In this document: in pieces, positions 9,535-33,773 of the stretch
How the letters are laid out: every line of letters starts with the position of its first letter
Numbering within the stretch: position 1 is the first letter of the stretch
Assembly: GCF_020149765.1 (NCBI RefSeq)
Contig: NZ_CP083809.1
Coordinates: 310,001 to 374,000 of the forward strand
From: Pantoea agglomerans
Lineage (GTDB): Bacteria > Pseudomonadota > Gammaproteobacteria > Enterobacterales > Enterobacteriaceae
DNA length: 64,000 nt
Reading direction: 5' to 3'
Made by a program: the position numbers and the translations under genes
The notes under the pieces: model-generated
What the model saw: the letters and a program-made list of their open reading frames with translations, nothing else
Told to the model about the DNA's origin: nothing
Databases searched by the model: none

Positions 9535-9560
9535 CCGCCGCCTTCGGGCGGCGGTTTCAT
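9535..9560 (+). terminator. Terminator-like hairpin after fkpA
   Basis: A perfect eight-pair stem CCGCCGCC / GGCGGCGG with a TTCG loop (9535-9554) is followed by a broken T tract (TTTCATTT). The stem is strong, the tract is weak. Confidence 0.75.
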
Positions 9561-9691
9561 TTCCCCCCTGCGACAAAGCTCTGGCATAAGCGAGCGACAT
9601 TTGCCAGACTATCCTCTGCATAACTTTCCCAATAAAAAGAGTCTGCCCGCTGCGCTGAGACAGGCTCCAGCCATTTAGGGTAATGTCTTCG

Positions 9692-10414
9692 ATGTCAAAT
9701 CCATTCAATCCCGGCGAACTGAGCGACTTCGATTTACTGGAGCAGCGTCCCTTCGAGCAAACGGACTACGACATCCTCCGCTCCTATGAGGCGGTGGTTG
9801 ACGGCCTGGCGATGCTGATTGGTTCGCACTGCGAAATCGTGCTGCACTCGCTGGAAGATCTGAAATGTTCGGCGGTGCGCATCGCCAACGGCGAACACAC
9901 CGGTCGTAAAGTGGGCTCACCGATTACCGATCTGGCGCTGCGCATGCTGCACGATATGCACGGCGCGGACAGCAACGTTTCACGCGCCTACTTCACCCGT
10001 GCCAAAAGCGGCGTGCTGATGAAGTCGGTCACTATCGCGATACGCAACCGGCAGCAGCGCGTTATCGGGCTGTTGTGCATTAACATGAACCTCGACGTGC
10101 CGTTCTCGCAGATTATGTCGACCTTTATGCCGCCGGAGATGCATCAGGTCGATTCCAACGTTAACTTCGCCAGCTCGGTGGAGGATCTGGTGACGCAAAC
10201 GCTGGAGTTCACCATTGAAGAGGTGAGCGCCGATCGCAACGTTTCCAATAACGCCAAGAATCGTCAGATCGTGCTGAATCTTTATGAGAAGGGCATCTTT
10301 GATATCAAAGATGCCATTAACCAGGTTGCGGATCGCCTCAATATCTCTAAGCACACCGTCTATCTCTATATTCGCCAGTTCAAGAACGGCGACTTCCAGG
10401 GGCAGGAGCGCTAA
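9692..10414 (+). CDS. yheO: YheO, PAS-type transcriptional regulator
   Basis: A 240-residue protein. Residues about 25-140 match the YheO-like PAS domain ([20 protein letters not shown]) and residues 180-240 a helix-turn-helix ([25 protein letters not shown]). I choose 9692 (MSNPFNPG) because it gives the E. coli length and puts TAGGG at a workable 11 nt; ATG at 9683 leaves only 2 nt. The stop TAA overlaps the tusD ATG by one base, so yheO is coupled to tusDCB as in E. coli. Its targets are not known. Confidence 0.92.
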   Translation: MSNPFNPGELSDFDLLEQRPFEQTDYDILRSYEAVVDGLAMLIGSHCEIVLHSLEDLKCSAVRIANGEHTGRKVGSPITDLALRMLHDMHGADSNVSRAYFTRAKSGVLMKSVTIAIRNRQQRVIGLLCINMNLDVPFSQIMSTFMPPEMHQVDSNVNFASSVEDLVTQTLEFTIEEVSADRNVSNNAKNRQIVLNLYEKGIFDIKDAINQVADRLNISKHTVYLYIRQFKNGDFQGQER

Positions 10415-10800
10415 TGCGCTACACCCTGCTGGTGACCGGTCCAGCCTACGGCACGCAGCAGGCGAGCAGCGCCTTGCTGTTCGCCCGCGCGCTGCTGGCT
10501 GCTGGCCATCAGCTGCAGAGCGTCTTCTTCTACCGCGAGGGCGTGCTGAACGCCAATGAGCTGACCGCGCCGGCCAGCGACGAGGCGGATATCGTGCGCG
10601 CCTGGCAAGCGCTGCATCAGGAGCAGGGCGTGGCGCTCAATATCTGCGTGGCCGCCGCGCTGCGTCGCGGCGTTACCGACGCTCAGGAGGCAGAGCGGCT
10701 GCAGCTGGCAGGCAGCAATCTGCAGCCGGGGTTTGAGCTTAGCGGCCTGGGTGCGCTGGCGGAAGCCGCGCTCGGCTGCGATCGACTGGTGCAGTTTTAA
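10414..10800 (+). CDS. tusD: TusD, sulfurtransferase subunit of the TusBCD complex
   Basis: A 128-residue DsrE-fold protein. TusBCD accepts persulfide sulfur from TusA and passes it to TusE and MnmA to form 2-thiouridine at wobble position 34 of tRNAs for Lys, Glu and Gln. The essential cysteine C78 is present in [12 protein letters not shown], with the same number as in E. coli. The gene is coupled by one-base overlaps to yheO upstream and tusC downstream. Confidence 0.96.
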   Translation: MRYTLLVTGPAYGTQQASSALLFARALLAAGHQLQSVFFYREGVLNANELTAPASDEADIVRAWQALHQEQGVALNICVAAALRRGVTDAQEAERLQLAGSNLQPGFELSGLGALAEAALGCDRLVQF

Positions 10801-11159
10801 TGAATCGCGTCGCTTTTGTATTTACCCGCGCGCCGCACGGCAGCAGCGCAGGCCGGGAAGGGCTCGACGCCGCGCTGGCCACCGGCGCGCTGAGCGAGTC
10901 GATAGGCCTGTTTTTTATTGGCGACGGCGTTCTGCAGCTGATGCCCGGCCAGCAGCCGGACGTTATTCTCGCGCGCAATCACGCCGCCACCTTCGGCGTG
11001 CTGGCGCTGTATGATATTGAACAGTGCTATATCAGCCGTGAGGCGCTGCGCGAACGCGGCCTGGCGGAGGAGGGCGCGCGCGTAATGGACGTAGGGATTC
11101 TGGATGCGTCAGCGCTGCGGCAGCAGCTGGCGACCTACGATCGCATCATCACCTTTTAA
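10800..11159 (+). CDS. tusC: TusC, TusBCD complex subunit
   Basis: A 119-residue DsrF-like protein, the standard length. It begins [21 protein letters not shown] and ends in a DRIITF tail. It is a structural partner in the heterohexameric TusBCD sulfur relay and lacks the catalytic cysteine of TusD. Its ATG overlaps the tusD stop (TAATG). Confidence 0.95.
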   Translation: MNRVAFVFTRAPHGSSAGREGLDAALATGALSESIGLFFIGDGVLQLMPGQQPDVILARNHAATFGVLALYDIEQCYISREALRERGLAEEGARVMDVGILDASALRQQLATYDRIITF

Positions 11160-11167
11160 GAGCGCCT

Positions 11168-11954
<787 letters not shown>

Positions 11955-12035
11955 TGGTTCTCCGTTAAGTAAGGCCAAACGTTTTAACTTAAATGTCAAA
12001 CTAAACTCGTAGAGTTTTGGACAATCCTGAATTAA

Positions 12036-12521
<486 letters not shown>

Positions 12522-12590
12522 TCGCCACGTAGTTGTTGTTAAACCAGCGGGCGTGCAAAATGCTAACCCGCTGGGTTCGACTAATTTTGA

Positions 12591-14729
<2,139 letters not shown>

Positions 14730-14751
14730 GGCTACGGTTTAAAAATTGTGA

Positions 14752-15984
<1,233 letters not shown>

Positions 15985-15995
15985 TTGCGTTAGCA

Positions 15996-16050
15996 GGTGG
16001 CCTTCGGGCCACCAGAGCAGAAAAGAGCACTTCGGTGCTCTTTTTTTTTT
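15996..16050 (+). terminator. Tandem hairpins ending the str operon
   Basis: A first stem GGTGGCC-TTCG-GGCCACC (15996-16013) has no T tract. A second, AGAGCAC-TTCG-GTGCTCT (16024-16041), runs into ten T residues and is a canonical intrinsic terminator. Confidence 0.93.
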
Positions 16051-16096
16051 GTCTGAGGCCTGCGCAACCCGCCTTATCCACACTAATTCTGGGTTT

Positions 16097-16118
16097 GAAA
16101 TAAAAATTATTCTCATTT
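16097..16118. promoter_or_regulatory. Putative Fur box upstream of bfd
   Basis: Read on the minus strand the segment begins AAATGAGAATAATTTTTA, matching the common Fur-site pattern of GAGAATAAT-type repeats. It lies 37 nt before bfd, where Fur with iron would repress. In E. coli bfd is iron-repressed, which fits. Confidence 0.6.
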
Positions 16119-16154
16119 AAGCTTTGATCATAAATTGATCGAGGTGAGCAGTAA

Positions 16155-16349
16155 ATGTACGTTTGTTTGTGTAACGCCGTCAGTGACAAAACCCTCCGCG
16201 AGGCGGTTCGCCGCTATCAGCCTAAATCTATCCAGCAGCTGCGCCAGCTTGTCCCGGTTGGAAAGCAGTGCGGTAAGTGCATTCGCGTAGCGCGAGAAAT
16301 CATGGAAGACGAGCTGCAAAACGTGCCGCTCTATAAAGAGATCGCCTGA
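16155..16349 (+). CDS. bfd: Bfd, bacterioferritin-associated ferredoxin
   Basis: A 64-residue [2Fe-2S] protein that donates electrons to the bacterioferritin haem so that stored ferric iron is released as ferrous iron. The four cluster cysteines are C4, C6, C39 and C42 (VCLC and CGKC). It is followed after 105 nt by its partner bfr and preceded by a likely Fur box, so it would be made when iron is scarce. Confidence 0.96.
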   Translation: MYVCLCNAVSDKTLREAVRRYQPKSIQQLRQLVPVGKQCGKCIRVAREIMEDELQNVPLYKEIA

Positions 16350-16454
16350 TCGTTCGCGCGTGCCGACTGTAATACCCACAGATTTTGTCGCGTTTTTTTG
16401 ACTTCTTTTTATCCGCATCTACGCTCTAATTTAACTGGAAGCGGAGGAAGCAAA

Positions 16455-16937
16455 ATGAAGGGCGACATTAAAATCATAAGCCATCTCAATAAATTGCTGG
16501 GAAATGAACTGGTTGCAATCAATCAGTACTTTCTTCATGCGCGAATGTTCAAAAACTGGGGCCTGATGCGCCTCAACGACACCGAGTACCATGAATCCAT
16601 CGACGAGATGAAGCACGCCGATAAATATATCGAGCGTATTCTGTTTCTGGAGGGGATTCCCAATTTGCAGGATTTAGGCCGGTTGCGGATTGGCGAAGAT
16701 GTTGAGGAGATGCTGCGCGCCGATCTTCAGCTGGAGCTGGAAGGGGCGAAGGACCTGCGCGAAGCGATCGCCTATGCGGATAAGGTGCATGACTACGTTA
16801 GCCGCGACATGATGATCGAAATTCTCGCGGATGAAGAGCACCATATCGACTGGATTGAAACCGAGCTGGATCTCATCAATAAGCTGGGCATCCAGAACTA
16901 TCTGCAGGCGCAAATCCGGGAAAGAGACGAAGAGTAG
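16455..16937 (+). CDS. bfr: Bacterioferritin
   Basis: A 160-residue four-helix ferritin subunit that forms a 24-mer shell storing iron. All di-iron ferroxidase ligands are visible: E18, E51, H54, E94, E127 and H130. M52, the haem-binding methionine, lies between E51 and H54. I start at [12 protein letters not shown] with GGAGG just upstream; the frame is open from 16398 but that region lacks homology. A strong hairpin follows. Confidence 0.97.
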   Translation: MKGDIKIISHLNKLLGNELVAINQYFLHARMFKNWGLMRLNDTEYHESIDEMKHADKYIERILFLEGIPNLQDLGRLRIGEDVEEMLRADLQLELEGAKDLREAIAYADKVHDYVSRDMMIEILADEEHHIDWIETELDLINKLGIQNYLQAQIRERDEE

Positions 16938-16964
16938 ACCCGCTGTGACATATCCCCCTTATCG

Positions 16965-17010
16965 AGCCCGCTTGCGCTCTCTGATGGCGCAAGCGGGCTT
17001 AATCTCTTTT
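16965..17010. terminator. Terminator after bfr
   Basis: Perfect 13-base arms AGCCCGCTTGCGC (16965-16977) and GCGCAAGCGGGCT (16987-16999) with a nine-base loop, then AATCTCTTTT on the plus strand. The T tract is imperfect but the stem is very strong. It separates bfr from the S10 promoter. Confidence 0.8.
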
Positions 17011-17104
17011 GCTTTCCCTACCAGACCTTGCCCGCCTTGCGCGCGCTTCGCTATTGCCGCCATAAAAATGCCACCAGAAAATAAGGTTAAAAACAGAACA
17101 CGGG

Positions 17105-17132
17105 TTGCTTCCTGAGCAGATTTACGTATAAT
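17105..17132 (+). promoter_or_regulatory. Promoter of the S10 operon
   Basis: TTGCTT (17105-17110) and TATAAT (17127-17132), 16 bp apart, followed by a GC-rich discriminator. The predicted start near 17140 gives a leader of about 175 nt before rpsJ. Confidence 0.8.
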
Positions 17133-17139
17133 GCGCGGG

Positions 17140-17626
<487 letters not shown>

Positions 17627-17646
17627 TCAGGTCATCGAGCGATTGA

Positions 17647-20042
<2,396 letters not shown>

Positions 20043-20055
20043 TATTAGAGGATAA

Positions 20056-20337
<282 letters not shown>

Positions 20338-20341
20338 GTAG

Positions 20342-22267
<1,926 letters not shown>

Positions 22268-22288
22268 CAGGAACTGTTTTTTCTGAAG

Positions 22289-22320
22289 AAACCCTCTGCT
22301 TCGGCAGAGGGTTTTTTTTT
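22289..22320 (+). terminator. Strong terminator directly after rpsQ
   Basis: AAACCCTCTGC-TTCG-GCAGAGGGTTT (22289-22314) followed by a nine-base T tract (22312-22320). It would end S10 transcripts before the amidohydrolase gene. A second S10-type terminator lies at 23907-23936. Confidence 0.93.
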
Positions 22321-22442
22321 GCGCCTAATCTCAATCCGGCGCGATCAGCTGCCAGCCACTTTATAATCGCCCCTGCCGTTAGCGCGGTGAAAAAAGAGAC
22401 GATACTATCGTTCCTTCACTCACCGCAGCAAAAGGGCAGGGG

Positions 22443-23795
22443 ATGCAACAGACACTGTTATTGAAGAATGCTGAAGTCGTGGTCTGTATGGATGATACGC
22501 GTCGGGAGATTCGCAACGGCAGCATCTATATCAAAGGCGATAAGATTGAGGCGGTAGGCGCAGCGGATGAGCTGCCGCAAAGCGCAGACAAGATTATCGA
22601 TTTGCGCGGGCATATCGTGGTGCCGGGCCTGATCAATACCCACCATCATATGTATCAGAGCCTGACCCGCGTGGTGCCTTCGGTGCAAAACGGCGAGCTG
22701 TTTAACTGGCTAACGCACCTTTATCCCATCTGGCAGAAGCTGACGCCAGAGATGATACATGTCTCAACGCAAACGGCGATGGCCGAGCTGATGCTCTCCG
22801 GCTGCACCACAACCAGCGACCACCTTTACGTCTTTCCCAACGGCTGCCGACTCGACGACAGTATCGCCGCGGCGGCGGAGATGGGCATGCGCTTTCACGC
22901 CAGCCGCGGCAGCATGAGCGTCGGTCAAAAGCAGGGCGGCCTGCCGCCGGACAGCCTGGTAGAGAAAGAGTCAGCCATTCTGGAAGATACGCAGCGCGTG
23001 ATTGAGCGCTATCACGATGACCGCCGCGGCGCCATGCTGCGTATCGTCGTTGCGCCCTGTTCGCCTTTCTCTGTCAGCCGCGAGCTGATGAAGGAGTCTG
23101 CCACGCTGGCACGCCGCTATAAGGTCTCGATGCATACCCACCTGGCGGAGAACGACAGCGACATTCGCTACAGCCGCGAGAAGTTCAATATGACGCCGGC
23201 GCAGTACGTTGAAGATCTCGGCTGGGTTGGGCATGACGTCTGGCACGCGCACTGCGTAAAGCTTGACGATCGCGGCATCGCGCTGTTTGCGCGCACCGGA
23301 ACCGGCGTGGCGCACTGCCCCTGCTCCAACATGCGCCTCGCCTCCGGTATCGCCCCGATACGGCATATGTGCGATGCGGGCGTCACTGTTGGCCTGGGTG
23401 TCGACGGCTCCGCCTCTAACGACAGTGCCAATATGATTGGCGAAGCGCGGCAGGCCATGCTGCTGCAGCGGGTCGGCTTTGGACCCGACGCGATGAGCGC
23501 GCGCCAGGCGCTGGAACTGGCGACGCGAGGTGGCGCGAAGGTGCTGAACCGCGACGACATCGGCGCCATTGCGCCTGGCATGCAGGCGGATCTGGCGGTC
23601 TTCGATCTCAACCAGCTGGGGCTGGCCGGGGCAGGGCACGATCCGGTCGCCGCGCTGGTCTTCTGCAATCCGGGGCAGGTGGCCTACAGCGTTATCAATG
23701 GAAAAGTGGTAGTGCGCAACGGGGAATTAACGGTTATCGACCTGCCAAACCTGCTTTATCGTCATAACCGGCTGGCCGCGCAGCTGATGGCTTAA
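22443..23795 (+). CDS. Amidohydrolase, probable 8-oxoguanine deaminase
   Basis: A 450-residue metal-dependent hydrolase of the cytosine deaminase/TrzN branch. HxH metal ligands are H67 and H69 in NTHHHMYQ; HTHLAEN (231-237) supplies another histidine and the catalytic glutamate E236; HAHCVK (268-273) and D321 in GVDGSASND complete the site. The long conserved run around SGCTTTSDHLYVFPNG, RGSMSVGQKQGGLPPDS and HCPCSNMRLASGIAP matches the 8-oxoguanine deaminase family (EC 3.5.4.32, product urate). Cytosine or isoguanine cannot be excluded. The start has AAGGG six nt upstream and is flanked by terminators, so it is probably transcribed alone. It separates the S10 and spc operons. Confidence 0.8.
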   Translation: MQQTLLLKNAEVVVCMDDTRREIRNGSIYIKGDKIEAVGAADELPQSADKIIDLRGHIVVPGLINTHHHMYQSLTRVVPSVQNGELFNWLTHLYPIWQKLTPEMIHVSTQTAMAELMLSGCTTTSDHLYVFPNGCRLDDSIAAAAEMGMRFHASRGSMSVGQKQGGLPPDSLVEKESAILEDTQRVIERYHDDRRGAMLRIVVAPCSPFSVSRELMKESATLARRYKVSMHTHLAENDSDIRYSREKFNMTPAQYVEDLGWVGHDVWHAHCVKLDDRGIALFARTGTGVAHCPCSNMRLASGIAPIRHMCDAGVTVGLGVDGSASNDSANMIGEARQAMLLQRVGFGPDAMSARQALELATRGGAKVLNRDDIGAIAPGMQADLAVFDLNQLGLAGAGHDPVAALVFCNPGQVAYSVINGKVVVRNGELTVIDLPNLLYRHNRLAAQLMA

Positions 23796-23906
23796 AGCTG
23801 TTAAACAAGGGGACAATAGCGAGTGTCGAAAAATAAGGCAGATTACATTTGCTACTGCTGAGACTATTCCCTAGAATACGCCCTCCCTGTTATCAGGGAA
23901 AATAAG

Positions 23907-23936
23907 CGGCTCCATTGCTGAGCCGTTCATTTTTTC
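23907..23936 (+). terminator. Ancestral S10 operon terminator, now after the amidohydrolase gene
   Basis: CGGCTC (23907-23912) and GAGCCG (23920-23925) form a stem followed by TTCATTTTTTC. E. coli has a closely similar hairpin at the end of its S10 operon just before the spc promoter. A smaller hairpin, TCCCTG-TTA-TCAGGGA (about 23884-23899), precedes it. Confidence 0.75.
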
Positions 23937-23956
23937 TACCCATCTGTGAGAACCGG

Positions 23957-23965
23957 TGTTATAAT
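23957..23965 (+). promoter_or_regulatory. spc operon promoter (extended -10)
   Basis: TGTTATAAT is an extended -10 followed by the GC-rich GCCGCGCCCTC discriminator, nearly identical to the E. coli spc promoter. There is no clear consensus -35; the extended -10 would compensate. The leader to rplN is about 75 nt. Confidence 0.8.
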
Positions 23966-24034
23966 GCCGCGCCCTCAAATATGGGGCTTTCTAACGACCT
24001 GAAGTCTGGGTCCCGAAGTAGTAGTTGACATTAG

Positions 24035-25297
<1,263 letters not shown>

Positions 25298-25302
25298 GGT
25301 AG

Positions 25303-25617
<315 letters not shown>

Positions 25618-25644
25618 TTGTCACCAATTGAATCACGGGAGTAA

Positions 25645-26952
<1,308 letters not shown>

Positions 26953-26957
26953 GGTAG

Positions 26958-27467
<510 letters not shown>

Positions 27468-27472
27468 TCACG

Positions 27473-27652
27473 ATGGCTAAGACTATTAAAATCACTCAAA
27501 CCCGTAGCTCAATCGGCCGCCTGCCTAAGCACAAAGCCACTCTGGTTGGTCTGGGTCTGCGTCGTATTGGCCACACCGTTGAGCGTGAAGACACGCCGGC
27601 AGTACGCGGTATGGTCAACGCGATCTCTTACATGCTGAAAGTAGAGGAGTAA
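27473..27652 (+). CDS. rpmD: 50S ribosomal protein L30
   Basis: A 59-codon gene lying five nt after rpsE and three nt before rplO. The product begins [20 protein letters not shown] and ends ISYMLKVEE, the full L30 length. Ribosome site ATCACG is poor, suggesting coupling to rpsE. Confidence 0.97.
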   Translation: MAKTIKITQTRSSIGRLPKHKATLVGLGLRRIGHTVEREDTPAVRGMVNAISYMLKVEE

Positions 27653-28090
<438 letters not shown>

Positions 28091-28097
28091 GTAGCAG

Positions 28098-29578
<1,481 letters not shown>

Positions 29579-29596
29579 TTTTTTCACATATTTTTC

Positions 29597-29625
29597 TTGC
29601 AAAGTCGGGTTGAGCTGGCTAGATT
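29597..29625 (+). promoter_or_regulatory. Secondary promoter of the alpha operon
   Basis: TTGCAA (29597-29602) and TAGATT (29620-29625), 17 bp apart, lie just after rpmJ. The -10 falls inside an inverted repeat GCTGGCT-AGATT-AGCCAGC (29614-29632). Closely similar sequence exists in E. coli. The repeat might act as a weak spc terminator as well. Confidence 0.55.
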
Positions 29626-29632
29626 AGCCAGC

Positions 29633-29745
29633 CAATCTTTTGTATGTCAATGCGTTTCCATTTGAGTATCCTGAAAACGGGCTTTTCAGCATGGGGCGCA
29701 TTTATTTAATTATAGGAGTGCATAGTGGCCCGTATAGCAGGCATT
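29633..29745 (+). promoter_or_regulatory. Alpha operon leader, S4-binding pseudoknot
   Basis: The segment TTTGAGTATCCTGAAAACGGGCTTTTCAGCATGG plus the rpsM start region matches the conserved alpha-operon leader in which nested helices (CTGAAAA / TTTTCAG and others) form a pseudoknot. S4 binding traps the 30S subunit and represses rpsM, rpsK, rpsD and rplQ. The AGGAGTGCATAGTG translation start is part of the structure. Confidence 0.85.
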
Positions 29746-30081
29746 AACATTCCTGATCATAAACACACCGTTATCGCATTAACTTCGATTTTCGGTATCG
29801 GCAAGACCCGTTCTAAAGCCATCTGTGCTGCAACGGGTATCGCTGAAGATGTTAAGATCAGTGAGCTGTCTGAAGAACAAATTGATCAGCTGCGTGATGC
29901 AGTTGGTAAATTCGTTGTTGAAGGTGATCTGCGCCGTGAAATCACCCTGAGCATCAAGCGTCTTATGGACCTTGGTTGCTACCGTGGTTTGCGCCATCGT
30001 CGTGGTCTGCCAGTACGCGGTCAGCGTACTAAGACCAATGCACGTACCCGTAAGGGTCCGCGCAAACCGATCAAGAAATAA
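29725..30081 (+). CDS. rpsM: 30S ribosomal protein S13
   Basis: A 118-residue protein of the 30S head that contacts P-site tRNA and forms bridges with L5. It starts with GTG, as in E. coli, after AGGAG. The tail [14 protein letters not shown] reaches the P site. First gene of the alpha operon and the direct target of S4 control. Confidence 0.98.
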   Translation: MARIAGINIPDHKHTVIALTSIFGIGKTRSKAICAATGIAEDVKISELSEEQIDQLRDAVGKFVVEGDLRREITLSIKRLMDLGCYRGLRHRRGLPVRGQRTKTNARTRKGPRKPIKK

Positions 30082-30094
30082 TCGGGGTGAGTAA

Positions 30095-30487
<393 letters not shown>

Positions 30488-30501
30488 CGCCGCGTTTTTA
30501 G

Positions 30502-31140
<639 letters not shown>

Positions 31141-31165
31141 AGCTTAGTACCAAAGAGAGGACACA

Positions 31166-32155
31166 ATGCAGGGTTCTGTGACAGAGTTTCTAAAACCGCG
31201 CCTGGTAGATATCGAGCAAGTGAGTTCGACGCACGCCAAGGTGACCCTTGAGCCTTTAGAGCGTGGCTTTGGCCATACTCTTGGTAACGCACTGCGCCGT
31301 ATTCTGCTTTCTTCCATGCCGGGTTGCGCGGTGACCGAGGTTGAAATTGATGGTGTACTGCATGAGTACAGCACCAAAGAGGGCGTACAGGAAGATATCC
31401 TGGAAATCCTGCTCAACCTGAAAGGGCTGGCGGTAAGAGTTCAGGGTAAAGATGAAGTCATTCTGACCCTGAATAAATCTGGCATTGGCCCTGTGACTGC
31501 AGCCGACATTACCCATGACGGTGATGTCGAAATCGTCAAGCCGCAGCACGTGATCTGTCACCTGACCGATGAGAACGCCGCTATCAGCATGCGTATCAAA
31601 GTTCAGCGTGGTCGTGGTTATGTGCCGGCTTCTGCCCGAATTCATTCGGAAGAAGATGAGCGCCCAATCGGCCGCCTGTTGGTCGACGCTTGCTACAGCC
31701 CTGTAGACCGTATCGCCTACAATGTTGAAGCAGCGCGTGTAGAACAGCGCACCGACCTGGACAAGCTGGTCATCGAAATGGAAACCAACGGCACAATCGA
31801 TCCTGAAGAGGCGATTCGTCGTGCGGCGACCATCCTGGCAGAACAACTGGAAGCTTTTGTTGACTTACGTGATGTACGTCAGCCAGAAGTGAAGGAAGAG
31901 AAACCAGAATTCGATCCGATCCTGCTGCGCCCTGTTGACGATCTGGAATTGACTGTCCGCTCTGCTAACTGCCTTAAGGCAGAAGCTATCCACTACATCG
32001 GTGATCTGGTACAGCGTACCGAGGTTGAGCTGCTCAAAACGCCTAACCTGGGTAAAAAATCTCTTACCGAGATTAAAGATGTGCTCGCCTCACGTGGTCT
32101 TTCTCTGGGCATGCGCCTCGAGAACTGGCCGCCGGCAAGCATTGCTGATGAATAA
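31166..32155 (+). CDS. rpoA: RNA polymerase alpha subunit
   Basis: A 329-residue protein. The N-terminal domain (1 to about 235) dimerises and scaffolds beta and beta'. After a flexible linker the C-terminal domain (about 250-329) binds UP elements and activators; its key segment [16 protein letters not shown] includes the residue 265 region. Length matches E. coli exactly. Confidence 0.98.
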
Positions 32156-32171
32156 CCGGATCACAGGTTAA

Positions 32172-32582
<411 letters not shown>

Positions 32583-32595
32583 TCTGTAGCATCGT

Positions 32596-32621
32596 AAAAA
32601 ACCCGCTTCGGCGGGTTTTTT
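32596..32621 (+). terminator. Terminator of the alpha operon
   Basis: AAAAAACCCGC-TTCG-GCGGGTTTTTT, a perfect stem with a T tract, 14 nt after rplQ. Confidence 0.95.
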
Positions 32622-32681
32622 ATTGCCTAAAATTTATGCCGTCCGTTAAGCTCACTGTTCTGGCTACATCAGGAGGCGTTA

Positions 32682-33053
32682 ATGTGGTTAATTGATCAAC
32701 TGGCTGAACAGCATATTCGCGCGGCGCAGGAAAAGGGTGAGCTCAGCAATCTGCCTGGAGAAGGCGCGCCCCTCGAGCTGGATGACGACAGTAACGTGCC
32801 GGCTGAATTACGCAGCGGCTACCGACTGCTGAAAAACGCCGGTTTTTTACCGCCAGAGCTGGAGATGCGGCGCGAAGCGCTGGAAATCAGCGACCTGCTG
32901 CGCAATCTCGACCCGGAAGACCAGCGCTATCGCGAGCAGAGCAAACGCCTGCTTGTGCTTGAGCTTCAGCTGCGCCAGGCGGGAATGAGCACCGCTTTTT
33001 TGCAGGGCGCCTACGGCGAAGCGATCCGTGGACGTCTGCTTAAGGAGGAGTAG
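32682..33053 (+). CDS. yhdN: YhdN, DUF1992 family protein
   Basis: A 123-residue cytoplasmic protein beginning MWLIDQLAEQHIRAAQEKGEL, containing the LPGEGAPLELDDDS segment typical of DUF1992 (DnaJ-homologous subfamily C member 28 conserved domain). Function unknown. Its TAG overlaps the zntR GTG by one base, so it is coupled to the zinc regulator, as in E. coli. Confidence 0.92.
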   Translation: MWLIDQLAEQHIRAAQEKGELSNLPGEGAPLELDDDSNVPAELRSGYRLLKNAGFLPPELEMRREALEISDLLRNLDPEDQRYREQSKRLLVLELQLRQAGMSTAFLQGAYGEAIRGRLLKEE

Positions 33054-33490
33054 TGTACCGTATCGGACAGCTGGCCAAACTGGCCAACGTTACCGTCGAC
33101 ACCATCCGTTTCTATGAGAAACAACAAATGATGGGGCACGAGATCCGAACTGAAGGCGGCTTTCGCCTCTACAGCGACAGCGATCTTCAGCGGCTTAAGT
33201 TCATTCGCGTCGGTCGGCAGATGGGTTTTGGGCTGGACGCTATACGCGATCTTCTCTCGATCCGCGTCGATCCCGCGCATCATACCTGCGAGGAGTCAAA
33301 GGCGATTGTTCAGGCGCGTCTGAATGAAGTGAATACCCTTATCAGCGAACTGCAACATGTGCAGCGCTCGCTGCAGCGCTTATCCGACGCCTGCTGCGGC
33401 GCTGCCCACAGCAGCGACTGCTGCTCAATTCTTGAAGCGCTTGAGAAAGGGACGGAACCCCGGCCTGAACATGCGCACCGGCGGGATTGA
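33053..33490 (+). CDS. zntR: ZntR, zinc-responsive MerR-type activator
   Basis: A 145-residue regulator with a winged helix (YRIGQLAKLANVTVDTIRFYEK), a dimerisation helix and a metal loop. The zinc ligands C79, C114, C115, H119 and C124 all fall at E. coli positions. It activates the zntA zinc-exporting ATPase, which is elsewhere. The start is GTG, overlapping the yhdN stop, with AAGGAGGAG upstream. The C-terminal tail is histidine- and arginine-rich. Confidence 0.96.
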   Translation: MYRIGQLAKLANVTVDTIRFYEKQQMMGHEIRTEGGFRLYSDSDLQRLKFIRVGRQMGFGLDAIRDLLSIRVDPAHHTCEESKAIVQARLNEVNTLISELQHVQRSLQRLSDACCGAAHSSDCCSILEALEKGTEPRPEHAHRRD

Positions 33491-33540
33491 ATTTTGCGCA
33501 AAAGGGCCTATATTTATGCGGTTGAAATCAGGAGACAGTG

Positions 33541-33747
33541 ATGAGTAAATATCAGCATACAAAAGGCGAGATCCGCGATAACGCAATCCAGGCTTTATTA
33601 CACGATCCGCTGTTTCGCCAGCGCGTCGAAGCGAAGCAAAAAGGCAAAGGCAGCTATCGGCGTAAAGACAAACATGCAAAACGTGGCGGTTGGGAGGCCA
33701 GTGATAAGAAAAGCGCTTATCACTGGCCTTCTGCTTTCTGGGCATAA
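33541..33747 (+). CDS. arfA: ArfA, alternative ribosome-rescue factor
   Basis: A 68-codon frame. ArfA enters ribosomes stalled on nonstop mRNA and recruits RF2 to release the chain when tmRNA fails. The conserved core [41 protein letters not shown] and GGWEAS are intact. The ATG at 33541 has AGGAG upstream; a GTG just before it is less likely. A 14-bp hairpin lies inside the last third of the frame and should yield truncated nonstop mRNA, so the active protein is probably about 50-55 residues. Confidence 0.95.
   Translation: MSKYQHTKGEIRDNAIQALLHDPLFRQRVEAKQKGKGSYRRKDKHAKRGGWEASDKKSAYHWPSAFWA
33695..33729 (+). promoter_or_regulatory. Hairpin inside arfA producing nonstop mRNA
   Basis: AGGCCAGTGATAAG (33695-33708) and CTTATCACTGGCCT (33716-33729) are perfect 14-base arms around a seven-base loop, followed by TCTGCTTTCT, within the coding frame. 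In E. coli such a hairpin is cleaved by RNase III or ends transcription, making arfA mRNA lack a stop codon so that tmRNA tags the product. Confidence 0.85.
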
Positions 33748-33768
33748 AAAAGCCGCCTCATGGGCGGC
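33746..33768 (-). terminator. Terminator of the mscL transcript
   Basis: On the minus strand GCCGCC-CATGA-GGCGGC is followed by six T residues. It starts six nt after the mscL stop and overlaps the end of the arfA frame. Confidence 0.85.
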
Positions 33769-33773
33769 CAGGT

